This document shows positions 34,730-44,253 of a stretch of 64,000 nt of DNA, one piece after another. Where the stretch lies: NCBI GenBank assembly GCA_003577245.1, contig QEVS01000003.1, forward strand, positions 178,300 to 242,299, read 5' to 3'. A program made the translations under genes and the position numbers. This DNA comes from a bacterium. GTDB lineage: Bacteria > Chloroflexota > Dehalococcoidia > Tepidiformales > Tepidiformaceae. Every line of letters begins with the position of its first letter. The first letter of the stretch is position 1. The notes under the pieces were generated by a model. It was not told the origin of the DNA and ran no database searches. It saw nothing but the letters and a program-made list of their open reading frames with translations.

Positions 34730-36229
34730 GTGTTGAGCAGGCGCACCGTCGCGGTTATCGATACCGGGTCGAACTCGGTGCGGCTCCTCGTGGTCCGCCG
34801 CCTCACCGCCGGGGCCTTCGAAGTACTCGATGAGGAGAAGTTCGATGCCCGCCTCGGCCAGGGCCAGCGCGACGGCAACCTCACTGAAGAAGGGATCGAG
34901 CGCGGCCTGCGGGCCATGCGCATCGTCACGCAAGTGGCACGCTCTTACGCCCCATCCGCCCTTGTCGCTGTTGGCACCGAAGCCCTGCGCCGCGCCCCCA
35001 ACAGGGACCGCCTCATCGAGGCCGTGCACCGGGAAACCGGCGTCGAAATTCGCGTCCTCACCGGCGCCGAGGAGGCGCAGGCGAGCTTCCTGGGCACGGT
35101 CAACAGCACCAGCCTCGTTGATGGCCAGATCGTCGATGTGGGAGGCGGCTCGGTCGAGCTCATGCGCGTGGAGAAGCGGCGGCTGAAGACCTCCCAGTCC
35201 GCTCCGCTGGGCGCCATCTATGCCACCGAGCGCTTTCTCGGCAGCGATCCGCCAACCAACAAGGAGGTGCGCGCCCTTCGCAAGGCCGTGCGCCAACATC
35301 TCGACGTCCAGGGACGCCTGCCGAACCTTATCGGGGTTGGTGGCGCGGTCCGCAGCCTCGCCCGGCTTCAACGCTCCCGGTCGAAGTACCCCCTGCGCCG
35401 CCTCCACGGCATGGTCATCACGCGGCGCGATTTCCACCGCATGACAACGATGCTGGCCGCGATGTCGGCCGAACAACGCCGCAAGATCCCATCGATCAAC
35501 ACCGCGCGAGCCGACATGATCCACGCGGCGGCCATCGCCATCGACGAAGTCATGGACCTGGCCGGTGCGGCGGCTCTCGAGGTCTCGGGGCAGGGCCTCC
35601 GCGAAGGCCTCGCCTGGCTTGAGCTGCGGCCCGAGCAGCCCGTCCTGCCGGACGTCCGTACCGCCTCGATTGAAGGCCTTGCCCGGGGCAACGGCGTGGA
35701 CACGTCTGGCGCCGGCGATGTCCTGGCGGCCGCCACGAAGCTCTTCGATGCCACGCGAACACTCCACAGCCTTGACCATGGTGATCGCGCCATCCTGCTT
35801 GCGGCGGCCCGCCTCAGGGGCGCCGGGATGCACATCGACTACTACAACCGCGACCGCCACGCCGAGTACCTGGTGCACAGCGGCGCCCTCCACGGCTTCA
35901 CCCACCGCGAGGTCGTGCTGCTGTCGGCGCTCCTCCGCTGGGCTTCTTCCGGCACGCCCGATCTCTCGCCCTACAGGCTGGTCGTCGCGGCCGATGACGG
36001 GCGGCGTGTCGCCGTGCTGGCGGCACTGCTGGGGGTCGTGCAGGCGGCCTACCGGCGCTCGCCATCCCCCCTGCGTTCGTTCGAGCCCGTTCTCCGCGAT
36101 GACGGACTGCAACTCCTTCTTCGGGGTGAGGGGCCCCTCGATGCCGAGCTGCTGGCAATCGAGCGCCAGCAGATGCGTCTGGAGGCAGTTCTCAGGACAC
36201 CGGTGTACGTCTCTCTTCGCCCGGTCTAG
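34730..36229 (+). CDS. Ppx/GppA family exopolyphosphatase / pppGpp phosphohydrolase
   Basis: 499 residues from a GTG at 34730 (a TTG follows directly). The actin-like ASKHA fold is shown by VAVIDTGSNSVRLLVVRRL (phosphate 1), VAVGTEALRRAPNRD, GAEEAQASFLGTVNS and VDVGGGSVELMRVEK (phosphate 2). The C-terminal HD-like domain (~320-499) has LLAAARLRGAGMHIDYYNRD and HSGALHGFTHREVVLLSALL, as in full-length Ppx and GppA. Whether it prefers polyphosphate or pppGpp cannot be told. It converges with the sixA gene, 8 bases between stops. Confidence 0.9.
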   Translation: MLSRRTVAVIDTGSNSVRLLVVRRLTAGAFEVLDEEKFDARLGQGQRDGNLTEEGIERGLRAMRIVTQVARSYAPSALVAVGTEALRRAPNRDRLIEAVHRETGVEIRVLTGAEEAQASFLGTVNSTSLVDGQIVDVGGGSVELMRVEKRRLKTSQSAPLGAIYATERFLGSDPPTNKEVRALRKAVRQHLDVQGRLPNLIGVGGAVRSLARLQRSRSKYPLRRLHGMVITRRDFHRMTTMLAAMSAEQRRKIPSINTARADMIHAAAIAIDEVMDLAGAAALEVSGQGLREGLAWLELRPEQPVLPDVRTASIEGLARGNGVDTSGAGDVLAAATKLFDATRTLHSLDHGDRAILLAAARLRGAGMHIDYYNRDRHAEYLVHSGALHGFTHREVVLLSALLRWASSGTPDLSPYRLVVAADDGRRVAVLAALLGVVQAAYRRSPSPLRSFEPVLRDDGLQLLLRGEGPLDAELLAIERQQMRLEAVLRTPVYVSLRPV

Positions 36230-36237
36230 GAAGACCC

Positions 36238-36750
36238 TCAGATGCCTCCCGGGTGCTGGCTGCCGATGGCGCGAAGGGCGGCCGGCTGCATGAGCCATTC
36301 CAGCTCTCCCCGGCCCGGCCCGGCCGGACCGTGAAAGTTGACAAGGGCGGCAGCACCCTTCTTGAAGACGGCGCTCATGCCGGCCGCATCCCCGGTGAGG
36401 GCGAGGGCGAGCGCCTCGGACATGTACGGCTCGTGTCCCACAGCGAAGACGATTTCCGCCCCGGTGGCATCGGCATCCGCGAAGAGAGCCTCGTGGTCCC
36501 CGCTCGCCAGGGCCTCGCAGACCCGGATCCCGGGGAGCGCAAACGCTTCCTGGAGGATCTCCGCCGTCTGCCGGGCCCGGACGAGCGGGCTCGTCAACAG
36601 CACACCCTCGGGGACGAGCAAGCGCAGGCCCGTGGCCGCCTCGCGCATGCGCTCCCTTCCCCCGGGAGTCAGCGGACGGCTGGCGTCGTCCGCGAAGCCG
36701 GGAAGGCCGCGCTCCACCGCTATGCCGTGGCGGACGAGGCAGAGGCGCAT
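36238..36750 (-). CDS. SixA-like phosphohistidine phosphatase
   Basis: 170 residues from the ATG at 36750, one base after the upstream gene's TGA; the frame extends upstream without similarity. The histidine-phosphatase motif is LCLVRHGIAVERG at the N-terminus, with LTSPLVRARQTAEIL and the second catalytic His in VFAVGHEPYMSE. Length and sequence match the compact SixA type rather than phosphoglycerate mutase. Substrates in other bacteria are phosphohistidine proteins. Nothing here points to the partner. Last gene of the ribF-tyrS run. Confidence 0.88.
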   Translation of the reverse strand: MRLCLVRHGIAVERGLPGFADDASRPLTPGGRERMREAATGLRLLVPEGVLLTSPLVRARQTAEILQEAFALPGIRVCEALASGDHEALFADADATGAEIVFAVGHEPYMSEALALALTGDAAGMSAVFKKGAAALVNFHGPAGPGRGELEWLMQPAALRAIGSQHPGGI

Positions 36751-36751
36751 C

Positions 36752-37087
36752 TCACGCCCCGGCTGCCGGTTCGGCAGAGACGAGCGCGATCGCCGTGATC
36801 TTCCACTGGCCCATGACCTGCTTCCACGTGGTGGCGAGGGTTGCCTTCCCCATGGAGGACTCGAACGTAACGTGGAACGTCGTGGCGTCGCCGTCCTGCC
36901 CGGCTTCGACAATCTCGTAGCCCGTCATGTTCGGCATCGATGTGGGGGACAGGCCGCCCTGCGTCCCCATCGCCATCATCTGCGTCAGGGCGCCCGGCGT
37001 GATATCGGCCATGATCTGGGCGAGGTTTCCCGCCATGACGGCTCCGGCGTTGCGCTCGGCCGCCTCGCGCGCGCTCGTTGGTTCCAT
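36752..37087 (-). CDS. Small NTF2/SnoaL-like hypothetical protein
   Basis: 111 residues. N-terminal helices (SAREAAERNAGAVMAGNLA, IMADITPGALTQMMAMG) and a C-terminal beta pattern (GYEIVEAGQDGDATTFHVTF, ATTWKQVMGQWKITAIALVS) suggest a cone-shaped NTF2/SnoaL-like fold. The family is not certain. No catalytic residues stand out. It is 54 bases after the tyrS stop and is followed directly by sixA with a TGAGATG junction. Confidence 0.6.
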   Translation of the reverse strand: MEPTSAREAAERNAGAVMAGNLAQIMADITPGALTQMMAMGTQGGLSPTSMPNMTGYEIVEAGQDGDATTFHVTFESSMGKATLATTWKQVMGQWKITAIALVSAEPAAGA

Positions 37088-37141
37088 GTCGCTTCCCCTT
37101 CTCTGGCCGGAATGGGCGAAGGATAGCCGCCGGGAGCTACC

Positions 37142-38356
37142 TCAGGCGAGCCGCAACCAGCGCCGCTTCCCCACCTGAACCGTCGCCCCCGGCGTGGCCA
37201 CGGCATCGGCCGAGGCAACCACGCCGTCAACCAGCACCGCGCGCTGCTCGAAAAGGCGCCGCGCTTCGCGCCTCGAAGGAGCCGTTCCGGTGGCCACCAG
37301 CACATCCAGCAGAGCCTGCCCGGCCTCCACCCGGTGGACCGGGATCTCCTCGGGCGCTTCCTTCCGCTGCACCGTGCGCTCAAACTGCTCCTGCGCCAAC
37401 CGGGCCGCTTCCTCCCCGTGGAACTCGGTCGCAATCGTGCGGGCCAGGCGCTTCTTCGCCTCCATGGGGTGCTGCTCAATCTCACGCTCGATTCCGGGCA
37501 GGTCCGATCGTGGCACGTTCGTCGCCAGCACGAAGAAGTCCATGAGGATCGCGTCCGGCAGCGACATCGCCTTTCCGTACTGCTCCGTGGGCGAATCGTT
37601 GACCCCGATGTGGTTCCCCTTCGACTTCGACATCCTCTCCTTGCCGTCGAGCCCCACCAGGATGGGGAGGGTGACGGGCACGTGGGGCCGTTGCCCCGCG
37701 TCCTGCTGGATCTTCCGCCCTGCCATCAGGTTGAAGAGCTGTTCGGTTCCTCCCACCTGGACGTCGCAGTTGAGCGCGAACGCGTCGTACCCCTGCATCA
37801 ATGCGTACAGGAACTCGTGCAGGTAGATCGCGTCACCATCGTCGAAGCGCTTGCGGAAGTTATCCCTGCGCAGCATCTCCGCTGCCGTGAACTTCGACAT
37901 CAGCGCAATCACATCCGGGAACTGGAGCTTGCCCAGCCATTCAGAGTTGTGGCGAAGCTCCGTCTTCCCCCGGTCGAGAATGCGGGCCGCCTGTTCGAAG
38001 TACGTAGCCTCATTGGCGGCGATGTCTTCCGAACTGAGCATTGGGCGCAGCTTGTTCTTGTCGCTGGGGTCGCCAATCAGGGCCGTGTAGTCGCCGATCA
38101 GGAAGATGGCCTGGTGGCCGAACTCCTGGAACTGGCGCAGCTTTCGCAATGGAACGGTGTGCCCCAGCGTCAATGATGTTGCGGTCGGGTCCACACCAAG
38201 GTAGACGCGCAGGGGGCGGTCCTCCTCCAACAGCGCCCGCAGCTCGCGTTCCATCTGCCGCCGAAGCAGGGCGTCCCCGTAGTCCACGCCACTCATCAGC
38301 ACGGCCGCCTGCTCGTCCACCGGCGCCATCGTGCGGGGCGATGCTGGTGCGCTCAT
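37142..38356 (-). CDS. tyrS: Tyrosyl-tRNA synthetase
   Basis: 404 residues, class I aminoacyl-tRNA synthetase that charges tRNA-Tyr. The HIGH-equivalent motif is LGHT (VDPTATSLTLGHTVPLRKLR). The KMSKS loop is RMSKSKGNHIG. Typical segments include FLIGDYTALIGDPSDKNKLR and ALMQGYDAFALNCDVQVGGT. The C-terminal S4 RNA-binding domain is present (PSRREARRLFEQRAVLVDGV). Length and the S4 domain match the TyrZ-like bacterial form. The ATG overlaps the ribF stop (ATGA). No T-box precedes it. Confidence 0.95.
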   Translation of the reverse strand: MSAPASPRTMAPVDEQAAVLMSGVDYGDALLRRQMERELRALLEEDRPLRVYLGVDPTATSLTLGHTVPLRKLRQFQEFGHQAIFLIGDYTALIGDPSDKNKLRPMLSSEDIAANEATYFEQAARILDRGKTELRHNSEWLGKLQFPDVIALMSKFTAAEMLRRDNFRKRFDDGDAIYLHEFLYALMQGYDAFALNCDVQVGGTEQLFNLMAGRKIQQDAGQRPHVPVTLPILVGLDGKERMSKSKGNHIGVNDSPTEQYGKAMSLPDAILMDFFVLATNVPRSDLPGIEREIEQHPMEAKKRLARTIATEFHGEEAARLAQEQFERTVQRKEAPEEIPVHRVEAGQALLDVLVATGTAPSRREARRLFEQRAVLVDGVVASADAVATPGATVQVGKRRWLRLA

Positions 38357-39285
38357 GAGAGCGCCTCGCGGACGGCGGCGATGTCCCTGGCGATCTGCGT
38401 GGAAAGCTCGGCCACGCTGCCGAACGACTGCTCCGGGCGCACGTAATGCACTACCTCCAGCTCCAACCGCTCTCCGTAGATGTCACCTTCGAAGTCGAGC
38501 AGGTACGTCTCAATGGACACGTGCCCGGCATCGAAAGTGGGCCGCCGGCCGATGTTCGTCGCGCCCTGCAGGTGGTGTTCGCGTACGGCCGCCTGCGTCG
38601 CGTAGACGCCGAGTGCGGGCAGGGCCCGGTCGGCTGCCACCGAGATGTTCGCGGTCGGGAAACCGATCGATTGACCGCGCTCGAATCCCTTCACCACCGG
38701 GCCGCCAAGGCGGTAGTGGCGTCCAAGGAGTGCGGACACCCGTTCCATGTCGCCGTCGGCCAGCGCCCTGCGCACGGCAGTGGAGCTGTATCGCTCGTGG
38801 TCGTGCATCATCGGCTCAATCTGCAGCACTTCGAAGCCCAGCTCCTTGCCGAGGGCGCGCATCCTCGCCGCCGTGTCGCGCGGAGCGCCACGCCCGAAGG
38901 CAGCGTCCGGGCCCAGCACCATCAGGCGCATGCGCAGGTGCTCGAAGAAGGCGCGCGCAAGGTCCTCCGCCGATACCTCCGAAACCTCCGATGTGAAGGT
39001 GAGCGGCACCACCCAGTCGGCGCCAGCGGCCCGCATCAGCTCCATGCGGTCTTCGAGCGAGGTCAGGTAGCTCGGCGCCAGCTCTGGGCGGAGGACCGTT
39101 ACGGGATGCGGGTGCAGCGTAACCACTCCCGGGCTGAGTGCCCGCTTGCGAGCCTCCTCGCGGAGCCGGCGCAGCAGGAACTGGTGACCCCGGTGCACGC
39201 CATCGAGCACGCCAATCGTGAGCGCGGTCGCCGGACCGGGCGCCCCGGCCATGAGCTGCGTACGTGTGAATGACGGAATCGGCAT
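38353..39285 (-). CDS. ribF: Bifunctional riboflavin kinase / FAD synthetase
   Basis: 310 residues. The N-terminal FMN adenylyltransferase domain has LTIGVLDGVHRGHQFLLRRL (GxxxGxHxGH-like) and VLGPDAAFGRG. The C-terminal flavokinase domain has GPVVKGFERGQSIGFPTANI (the G-x-P-T-A-N motif), TNIGRRPTFDAG and VSIETYLLDFEGDIYGERLE. It makes FMN and FAD from riboflavin. FAD and FMN supply would serve the many flavin enzymes of the organism. First gene of a ribF-tyrS-hypothetical-sixA run, divergent from the VanZ-like gene. Confidence 0.95.
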   Translation of the reverse strand: MPIPSFTRTQLMAGAPGPATALTIGVLDGVHRGHQFLLRRLREEARKRALSPGVVTLHPHPVTVLRPELAPSYLTSLEDRMELMRAAGADWVVPLTFTSEVSEVSAEDLARAFFEHLRMRLMVLGPDAAFGRGAPRDTAARMRALGKELGFEVLQIEPMMHDHERYSSTAVRRALADGDMERVSALLGRHYRLGGPVVKGFERGQSIGFPTANISVAADRALPALGVYATQAAVREHHLQGATNIGRRPTFDAGHVSIETYLLDFEGDIYGERLELEVVHYVRPEQSFGSVAELSTQIARDIAAVREALS

Positions 39286-39352
39286 GTCGCGCTGATTCTC
39301 AGCGTAACAGCGGCCCCACGACCGTCAATTTCCCGGGCACTAGACTTCCCAT

Positions 39353-39751
39353 GTGTTCTCCATCCGGCTCGTTCCTCTCCTCCTCTGGGCTGGCCTCATT
39401 GCCGCCCTCTCCAGCTTTTCCACCCCGCCCGGACCGCAGCAACAGGAATGGACCGCCTACCTCGCCCATGGTGGCGAATACGCGGTGCTCGCCTTCCTCG
39501 CCTCGCACTGGGCCGGCCGTGCCTTTCCCCGGGCTCGACCGGGTGTCCTCATAATCCTCGTCTGGCTCGGCTGCGTGCTCTATGGCGCCAGCGACGAGCT
39601 TCACCAGTCCTTCGTCGCCGGCCGCGATGCCAGCTACCTTGACTGGCTCCTTGACGCCCTCGGCGCGGGGCTCGGCCTGATCGCCCGGCCTGCTCTGCGG
39701 GCGATCGCCTCCGCGACCAGGGCTTCAGGTGGCCCGGGACGCGGCCCCTGA
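39353..39751 (+). CDS. VanZ-like membrane protein
   Basis: 132 residues from a GTG, with three or four membrane helices (VPLLLWAGLIAALSSFSTP, YAVLAFLASHWAGRAF, VLIILVWLGCVLYGA). The family motif S-D-E-x-H-Q-x-F-V-x-G-R is present as ASDELHQSFVAGRDASYLDW. VanZ was named after a teicoplanin-resistance accessory protein, but most members have unknown functions. The ribosome-binding site is weak. It is followed by the hotdog gene on the same strand. Confidence 0.82.
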   Translation: MFSIRLVPLLLWAGLIAALSSFSTPPGPQQQEWTAYLAHGGEYAVLAFLASHWAGRAFPRARPGVLIILVWLGCVLYGASDELHQSFVAGRDASYLDWLLDALGAGLGLIARPALRAIASATRASGGPGRGP

Positions 39752-39806
39752 ACTGGATCCGGCGTTGCTACCCTGATCGTGGAAACTCACTCCAGGAGGA
39801 CCTTCG

Positions 39807-40232
39807 ATGGAACTGGCCAGGGAGATGCAGGAGCGCGTGAAGGGGTTCTTCCCCGATACGCTTGGAGTCCGTTTCGTGCTGGTGGAGCCAGACCGCGTGG
39901 TTGCGAACCTCGAAGTCCGGGCCGGCCTGTGCACAGTGCCGGGCGTCCTCCACGGCGGCGCCGTCATGGCCCTTGCCGATACGCTGGGCGCCATTGGCAC
40001 CGTCCTCAACATCCCCGAAGGCGCCCGGACCACGACCATCGAATCCAAGACGAACTTCTTCGGCCCAGGTGTCGAAGGCACGACGATCACCGCGGAGTGC
40101 AGGCCCGTTCACCGGGGCCGGCGTACGCACGTGTGGCAGACGAACGTCACCTCGCCCGAAGGCCGCCTCCTGGCACAGGTGACGCAAACCCAGTTTGTCG
40201 ATTCACCCCGGCCCGCTGACGGCGGCAGTTAG
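39807..40232 (+). CDS. PaaI-like hotdog thioesterase
   Basis: 141 residues, single hotdog domain. The conserved segment is GVLHGGAVMALADTLGAIGT (H-G-G plus Asp, typical of PaaI/YbgC-like thioesterases), followed by TIESKTNFFGPGVEGTTITA. Start ATG has CCAGGAGGA 6 bases upstream. It probably hydrolyses aromatic or short acyl-CoA thioesters, as PaaI does with phenylacetyl-CoA; no paa genes are nearby. Its stop overlaps the convergent scpA stop by 4 bases. Confidence 0.88.
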   Translation: MELAREMQERVKGFFPDTLGVRFVLVEPDRVVANLEVRAGLCTVPGVLHGGAVMALADTLGAIGTVLNIPEGARTTTIESKTNFFGPGVEGTTITAECRPVHRGRRTHVWQTNVTSPEGRLLAQVTQTQFVDSPRPADGGS

Positions 40233-40951
40233 CCGGCCGCAACCGGTGCCAGGGCGATGACTTCGATGTCGCCCCATGCTGCCGCCTGGCGCGCGTCGCA
40301 CTCGCCCCCGCGCAGCAGTTCGAGCACCGCCATGAACGAGACGATCACCTCCAGCCGCGTCCGGCAGGCGCTGATCATGCGGCGAAACGAAAACTTGCCG
40401 TTGCGCCGCAGCCTGTCGCGGAAGTCCGCAACCCGCTCGGCCAGCGTCATCGTCGTGTCGCGGGGCAGGACTGCCCGAGGCTCCGCCGGCTTGCGCGAAA
40501 GCACATCGAGCATGATGCAGAGGAGCGACTCCACCGTTACGCCCTCGAGCCCGGGCCCCTCGGGCAGCTCCGGCGGAGGCGCCATGCGTGTGTAAAGCCT
40601 GAGGCCCGCCTCCTGCCGTTCGGCAAGGATCTGCACCACGGAGCCGAAGCGAGCGTATTCGCGAAGCAGGTCCACAAGCTCGCGGCCCACTTCATCGTCC
40701 TCAATCCCCGGCTCGTCATTGGCCGGGCGCGGAAGAAGGGCGCGCGACTTGAGGTAGATGAGCTTCGCCCCAATTGCCACGAACTCGGCGAGGGCCTGCG
40801 GGTCGACCGCCCCTTCGCTGCGAATGGCGCCCAGGTACTGGTCGGTGACGGCAACGAGCGATACCGCCGTGATGTCGAGGTCGTCTCGCTCAATCAGGCG
40901 CAGGAGAAGGTCTAGTGGCCCCTCGAAAACGGGCAGGTGGATCTCGGGCAT
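40229..40951 (-). CDS. scpA: Segregation and condensation protein A (kleisin)
   Basis: 240 residues. The N-terminal kleisin motif FEGPLDLLLRLIERDDLDIT binds the SMC head, and the C-terminal winged helix (FSFRRMISACRTRLEVIVSF, MAVLELLRGG) binds the partner SMC. ScpA bridges SMC dimers in the bacterial condensin. The partner gene scpB, usually next to scpA, is not in this window. It is the last gene after aroF (64-base gap, no terminator seen), so it may ride on the trp/aro transcript or have its own promoter. CAGGAG precedes the ATG. Confidence 0.92.
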   Translation of the reverse strand: MPEIHLPVFEGPLDLLLRLIERDDLDITAVSLVAVTDQYLGAIRSEGAVDPQALAEFVAIGAKLIYLKSRALLPRPANDEPGIEDDEVGRELVDLLREYARFGSVVQILAERQEAGLRLYTRMAPPPELPEGPGLEGVTVESLLCIMLDVLSRKPAEPRAVLPRDTTMTLAERVADFRDRLRRNGKFSFRRMISACRTRLEVIVSFMAVLELLRGGECDARQAAAWGDIEVIALAPVAAG

Positions 40952-41015
40952 GACTCCTGACAGACCTTCGCCACCCCGCAGAAGCGCGCCTGCCCTGGTC
41001 CTTCGACCGTTACCG

Positions 41016-42062
<1,047 letters not shown>

Positions 42063-42075
42063 GGGATCTCCTCCG

Positions 42076-42459
42076 CTAACGGGCGGTTGAGTGAGTGCTG
42101 CTTTCAAGGTCCGGGCGCAGGGCACGCGCGCCGCGGATATAGATGTGATGGACGTCATGTGCTCCCTTTTCAGTGTTCACATGCAGGAGGATGCGCAGGC
42201 AGAGCGGCAGGCTGCCGGGTACGGACATCTCGTGGCCGCACAGCAGCGGCACGAATGTCCAGCCCATCTGCCGGGCGGCGACAGCCGGGAACTCTGCATT
42301 CAGGTCGGCCGTGGTGGTGAATATCGCCGAGGCGACATCCTCGGGAACGACGTCGTTCGCTTCAACCATCGCCGCAAGCAGCTCTTTGGCCGCTTCGACT
42401 ATCTCGTCGCGGCTGTTCTTGCTTACGGTGGTAGCGCCACGGATGCCACGAACCGGCAT
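42076..42459 (-). CDS. aroH: Chorismate mutase, AroH type
   Basis: 127 residues from the ATG at 42459 (AAGGAGG upstream). The trimeric AroH family is clear: VRGIRGATTVSKNSRDEIVE, VASAIFTTTADLNAEFPAVA and PLLCGHEMSVPGSLPLCLRI. It turns chorismate into prephenate for Phe and Tyr. Placement after trpA with a 171-base gap, and before aroF, suggests shared control of chorismate supply and use. The gap upstream of it contains no recognised feature. Confidence 0.95.
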   Translation of the reverse strand: MPVRGIRGATTVSKNSRDEIVEAAKELLAAMVEANDVVPEDVASAIFTTTADLNAEFPAVAARQMGWTFVPLLCGHEMSVPGSLPLCLRILLHVNTEKGAHDVHHIYIRGARALRPDLESSTHSTAR

Positions 42460-42630
42460 GACGCGCAGGTCCTCCTTGGGGTTCTTGAACGGACAGGGGG
42501 GTCTGGTCGCTATCAGCGTGCCGGAGCGGCAAATGCACCGGCCAGCAGGCGCCCATAGGTGCGGCCCGCACGGGGCCGGGACCACGCCCATCGGCGCTCC
42601 CGCCCCCTGGGGGCCGTCTCCACCTGCCTG

Positions 42631-43422
42631 CTAGTGGCCGGTAACACTCTCCACTAACTCCCTGACGCGCTGCGCGCGGTGCGCTTCGTCCGCGGCGTCG
42701 ATTGCCGCGATTATAGCAGAGCCAATCACAGCCGCATCTGCGATTCGGCCCACGGCCTCTACGTGCTCGCGCGTGCTCACCCCGAACCCAACAGCGAGCG
42801 GCAGGTTCGTGTGCTCGCGGACGCGCGCAATGAACTCCGGCAGCTCCGGCGGCAGTTCGCTCCGCTGCCCCGTCGTTCCCAGCACGCTCACGCAGTAGAG
42901 GAACGCGTCCGCAGCGGCGGCAAGCTTCTCGACCCGCGCCCCCGTCGTGGTGGGCGCCACCAGCGGCACAAAGCTCATGTCCGCTCCCCGGCACGCTGCA
43001 AGGAAGCTCCCGGCCTCCTCGGGAGGCAGGTCCACCACAATGAAGCCATCCGCGCCGGCGGCAGCGGCATCGCGGGGGGCGCGCTCCTCCCCGTACGCCA
43101 GTATGGGATTGTAGTAGCCCATCAGAATCACCGGCGCCTCCAGGCCCCGGGCACGGGCCTCGCGCACGAACCCAAGGCAATCCGCCAGCGAAACCCCCTG
43201 CTCCACGGCCACGTAGTTGGCGTGCTGAATCGTCGCACCGTCGGCCATGGGGTCGCTAAAGGGGACGCCAAGCTCGATCGCGTCGGCTCCCCCGGCCTCC
43301 AGCGCGAGCAGCAGCGGGACCGTCTCGGACGCGCCAGGGTACCCCGCGGTGACATACGGCATGAAGGCCGTTCGCCCTTCCGCGCGGCAGCGTTCAAACA
43401 TGGAGCGGAGCCTTTGCGACAT
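42631..43422 (-). CDS. trpA: Tryptophan synthase alpha subunit
   Basis: 263 residues from the ATG at 43422, reached one base after the stop of the CPBP gene (TGACATG). Motifs are TAFMPYVTAGYPGASETVPL (catalytic Glu lies downstream), ADAIELGVPFSDPMADGATI (catalytic Asp), APVILMGYYNPILAYG and VGFGVSTREHVEAVGR. It cleaves indole-glycerol phosphate and passes indole to TrpB. Unusually it is separated from trpB by the CPBP protease gene. Confidence 0.95.
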   Translation of the reverse strand: MSQRLRSMFERCRAEGRTAFMPYVTAGYPGASETVPLLLALEAGGADAIELGVPFSDPMADGATIQHANYVAVEQGVSLADCLGFVREARARGLEAPVILMGYYNPILAYGEERAPRDAAAAGADGFIVVDLPPEEAGSFLAACRGADMSFVPLVAPTTTGARVEKLAAAADAFLYCVSVLGTTGQRSELPPELPEFIARVREHTNLPLAVGFGVSTREHVEAVGRIADAAVIGSAIIAAIDAADEAHRAQRVRELVESVTGH

Positions 43423-43423
43423 G

Positions 43424-44194
43424 TCAGGTCCCCCAGACCAGGAAGGTGAAACTCGTGGCGTTGAAGAGGAAGTGGAAGATGATGCTGTCCCATAGCGTGC
43501 CCCGCGACCAGTAGAGCCACGCAATGAGAATACCGATGAGCGAAAAGGGGATGAGGCTCCCCGGGTCCAGGTGCAGCAACGTGAAGGAGAACGACGAAAC
43601 CACGGCTGCCGGCCAGAACCCCCACCTCAGCAACCCGCTGAAGACCAGCCCCCGGAAGAGCAGCTCCTCCGAAAACGGCGCGCCCACCAGCGTGACCGCG
43701 GCGGCAATCGAAAGCGTCAGGTGGTCGCGCGTGATTTCGAAGGGCACCGTGCTCTCCGGTTCCAGCAGGCCGATCCCGATAGCTTCGGCAACCATGGCGT
43801 ACACGACGACCATGGTGTACGCGCCAAAGACTGCCAGCGCCGGTCGCCAGGCGCTCCGGAAAGCGTATCTCTCCAGTCCCAGCGCCCGCCTGAGCTCGCC
43901 AAACGTGAGGCGCGTAGAGACGCCCACAATGCCCAGCGTGAGAGCCTGGGTGACGAGCGTCATCGCCAGGGCAAGCTGCAGGGTGGGCTGGTCCGCGAGC
44001 AGCTCCGGCGGTTTCGGAAGCTCCCGCCCGCCGGCCGCAGCCTCCAGCCGTTCGTCGGCATACTCGGCCACGCGCGCGGACTTCTCAAAGATGTCCCCGA
44101 TGTCTGAGGCACGCGTGTCGTTTACCACCTGGTACGTGGTCACGGCGGCGGTGGCGATGATGAAGAGGACGACGAACATCGCGACCCCGGTCAT
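43424..44194 (-). CDS. CPBP-family (CAAX-like) intramembrane protease
   Basis: 256 residues with about six to eight membrane helices (AMFVVLFIIATAAVTT, LALAMTLVTQALTLGIV, ALAVFGAYTMVVVYAMVAEA). The active-site motifs of the family are present: E-E-x-x-x-R in PFSEELLFRGLVFSG, a later F-x-x-x-H in SFSFTLLHLDPG. The frame is open about 20 residues upstream (WGPKAA) without a usual start, so the ATG at 44194 is the best choice. It lies between trpB and trpA and looks co-translated with trpA. Substrate unknown; no bacteriocin gene is adjacent. Confidence 0.85.
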   Translation of the reverse strand: MTGVAMFVVLFIIATAAVTTYQVVNDTRASDIGDIFEKSARVAEYADERLEAAAGGRELPKPPELLADQPTLQLALAMTLVTQALTLGIVGVSTRLTFGELRRALGLERYAFRSAWRPALAVFGAYTMVVVYAMVAEAIGIGLLEPESTVPFEITRDHLTLSIAAAVTLVGAPFSEELLFRGLVFSGLLRWGFWPAAVVSSFSFTLLHLDPGSLIPFSLIGILIAWLYWSRGTLWDSIIFHFLFNATSFTFLVWGT

Positions 44195-44253
44195 CGCCGC
44201 CTTCGGGCCCCAGGGATAGGTAGCGCGCGCGCGGCTCGCCGTCCCTCCGCCGT

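Noticed and set aside
33743-36298. 851-residue minus-strand frame, and a similar 699-residue frame at 31256-33355
   Set aside because: They are antisense to the clear binding lipoprotein, Ppx/GppA and radical SAM genes. Long open antisense frames are expected at this GC content.
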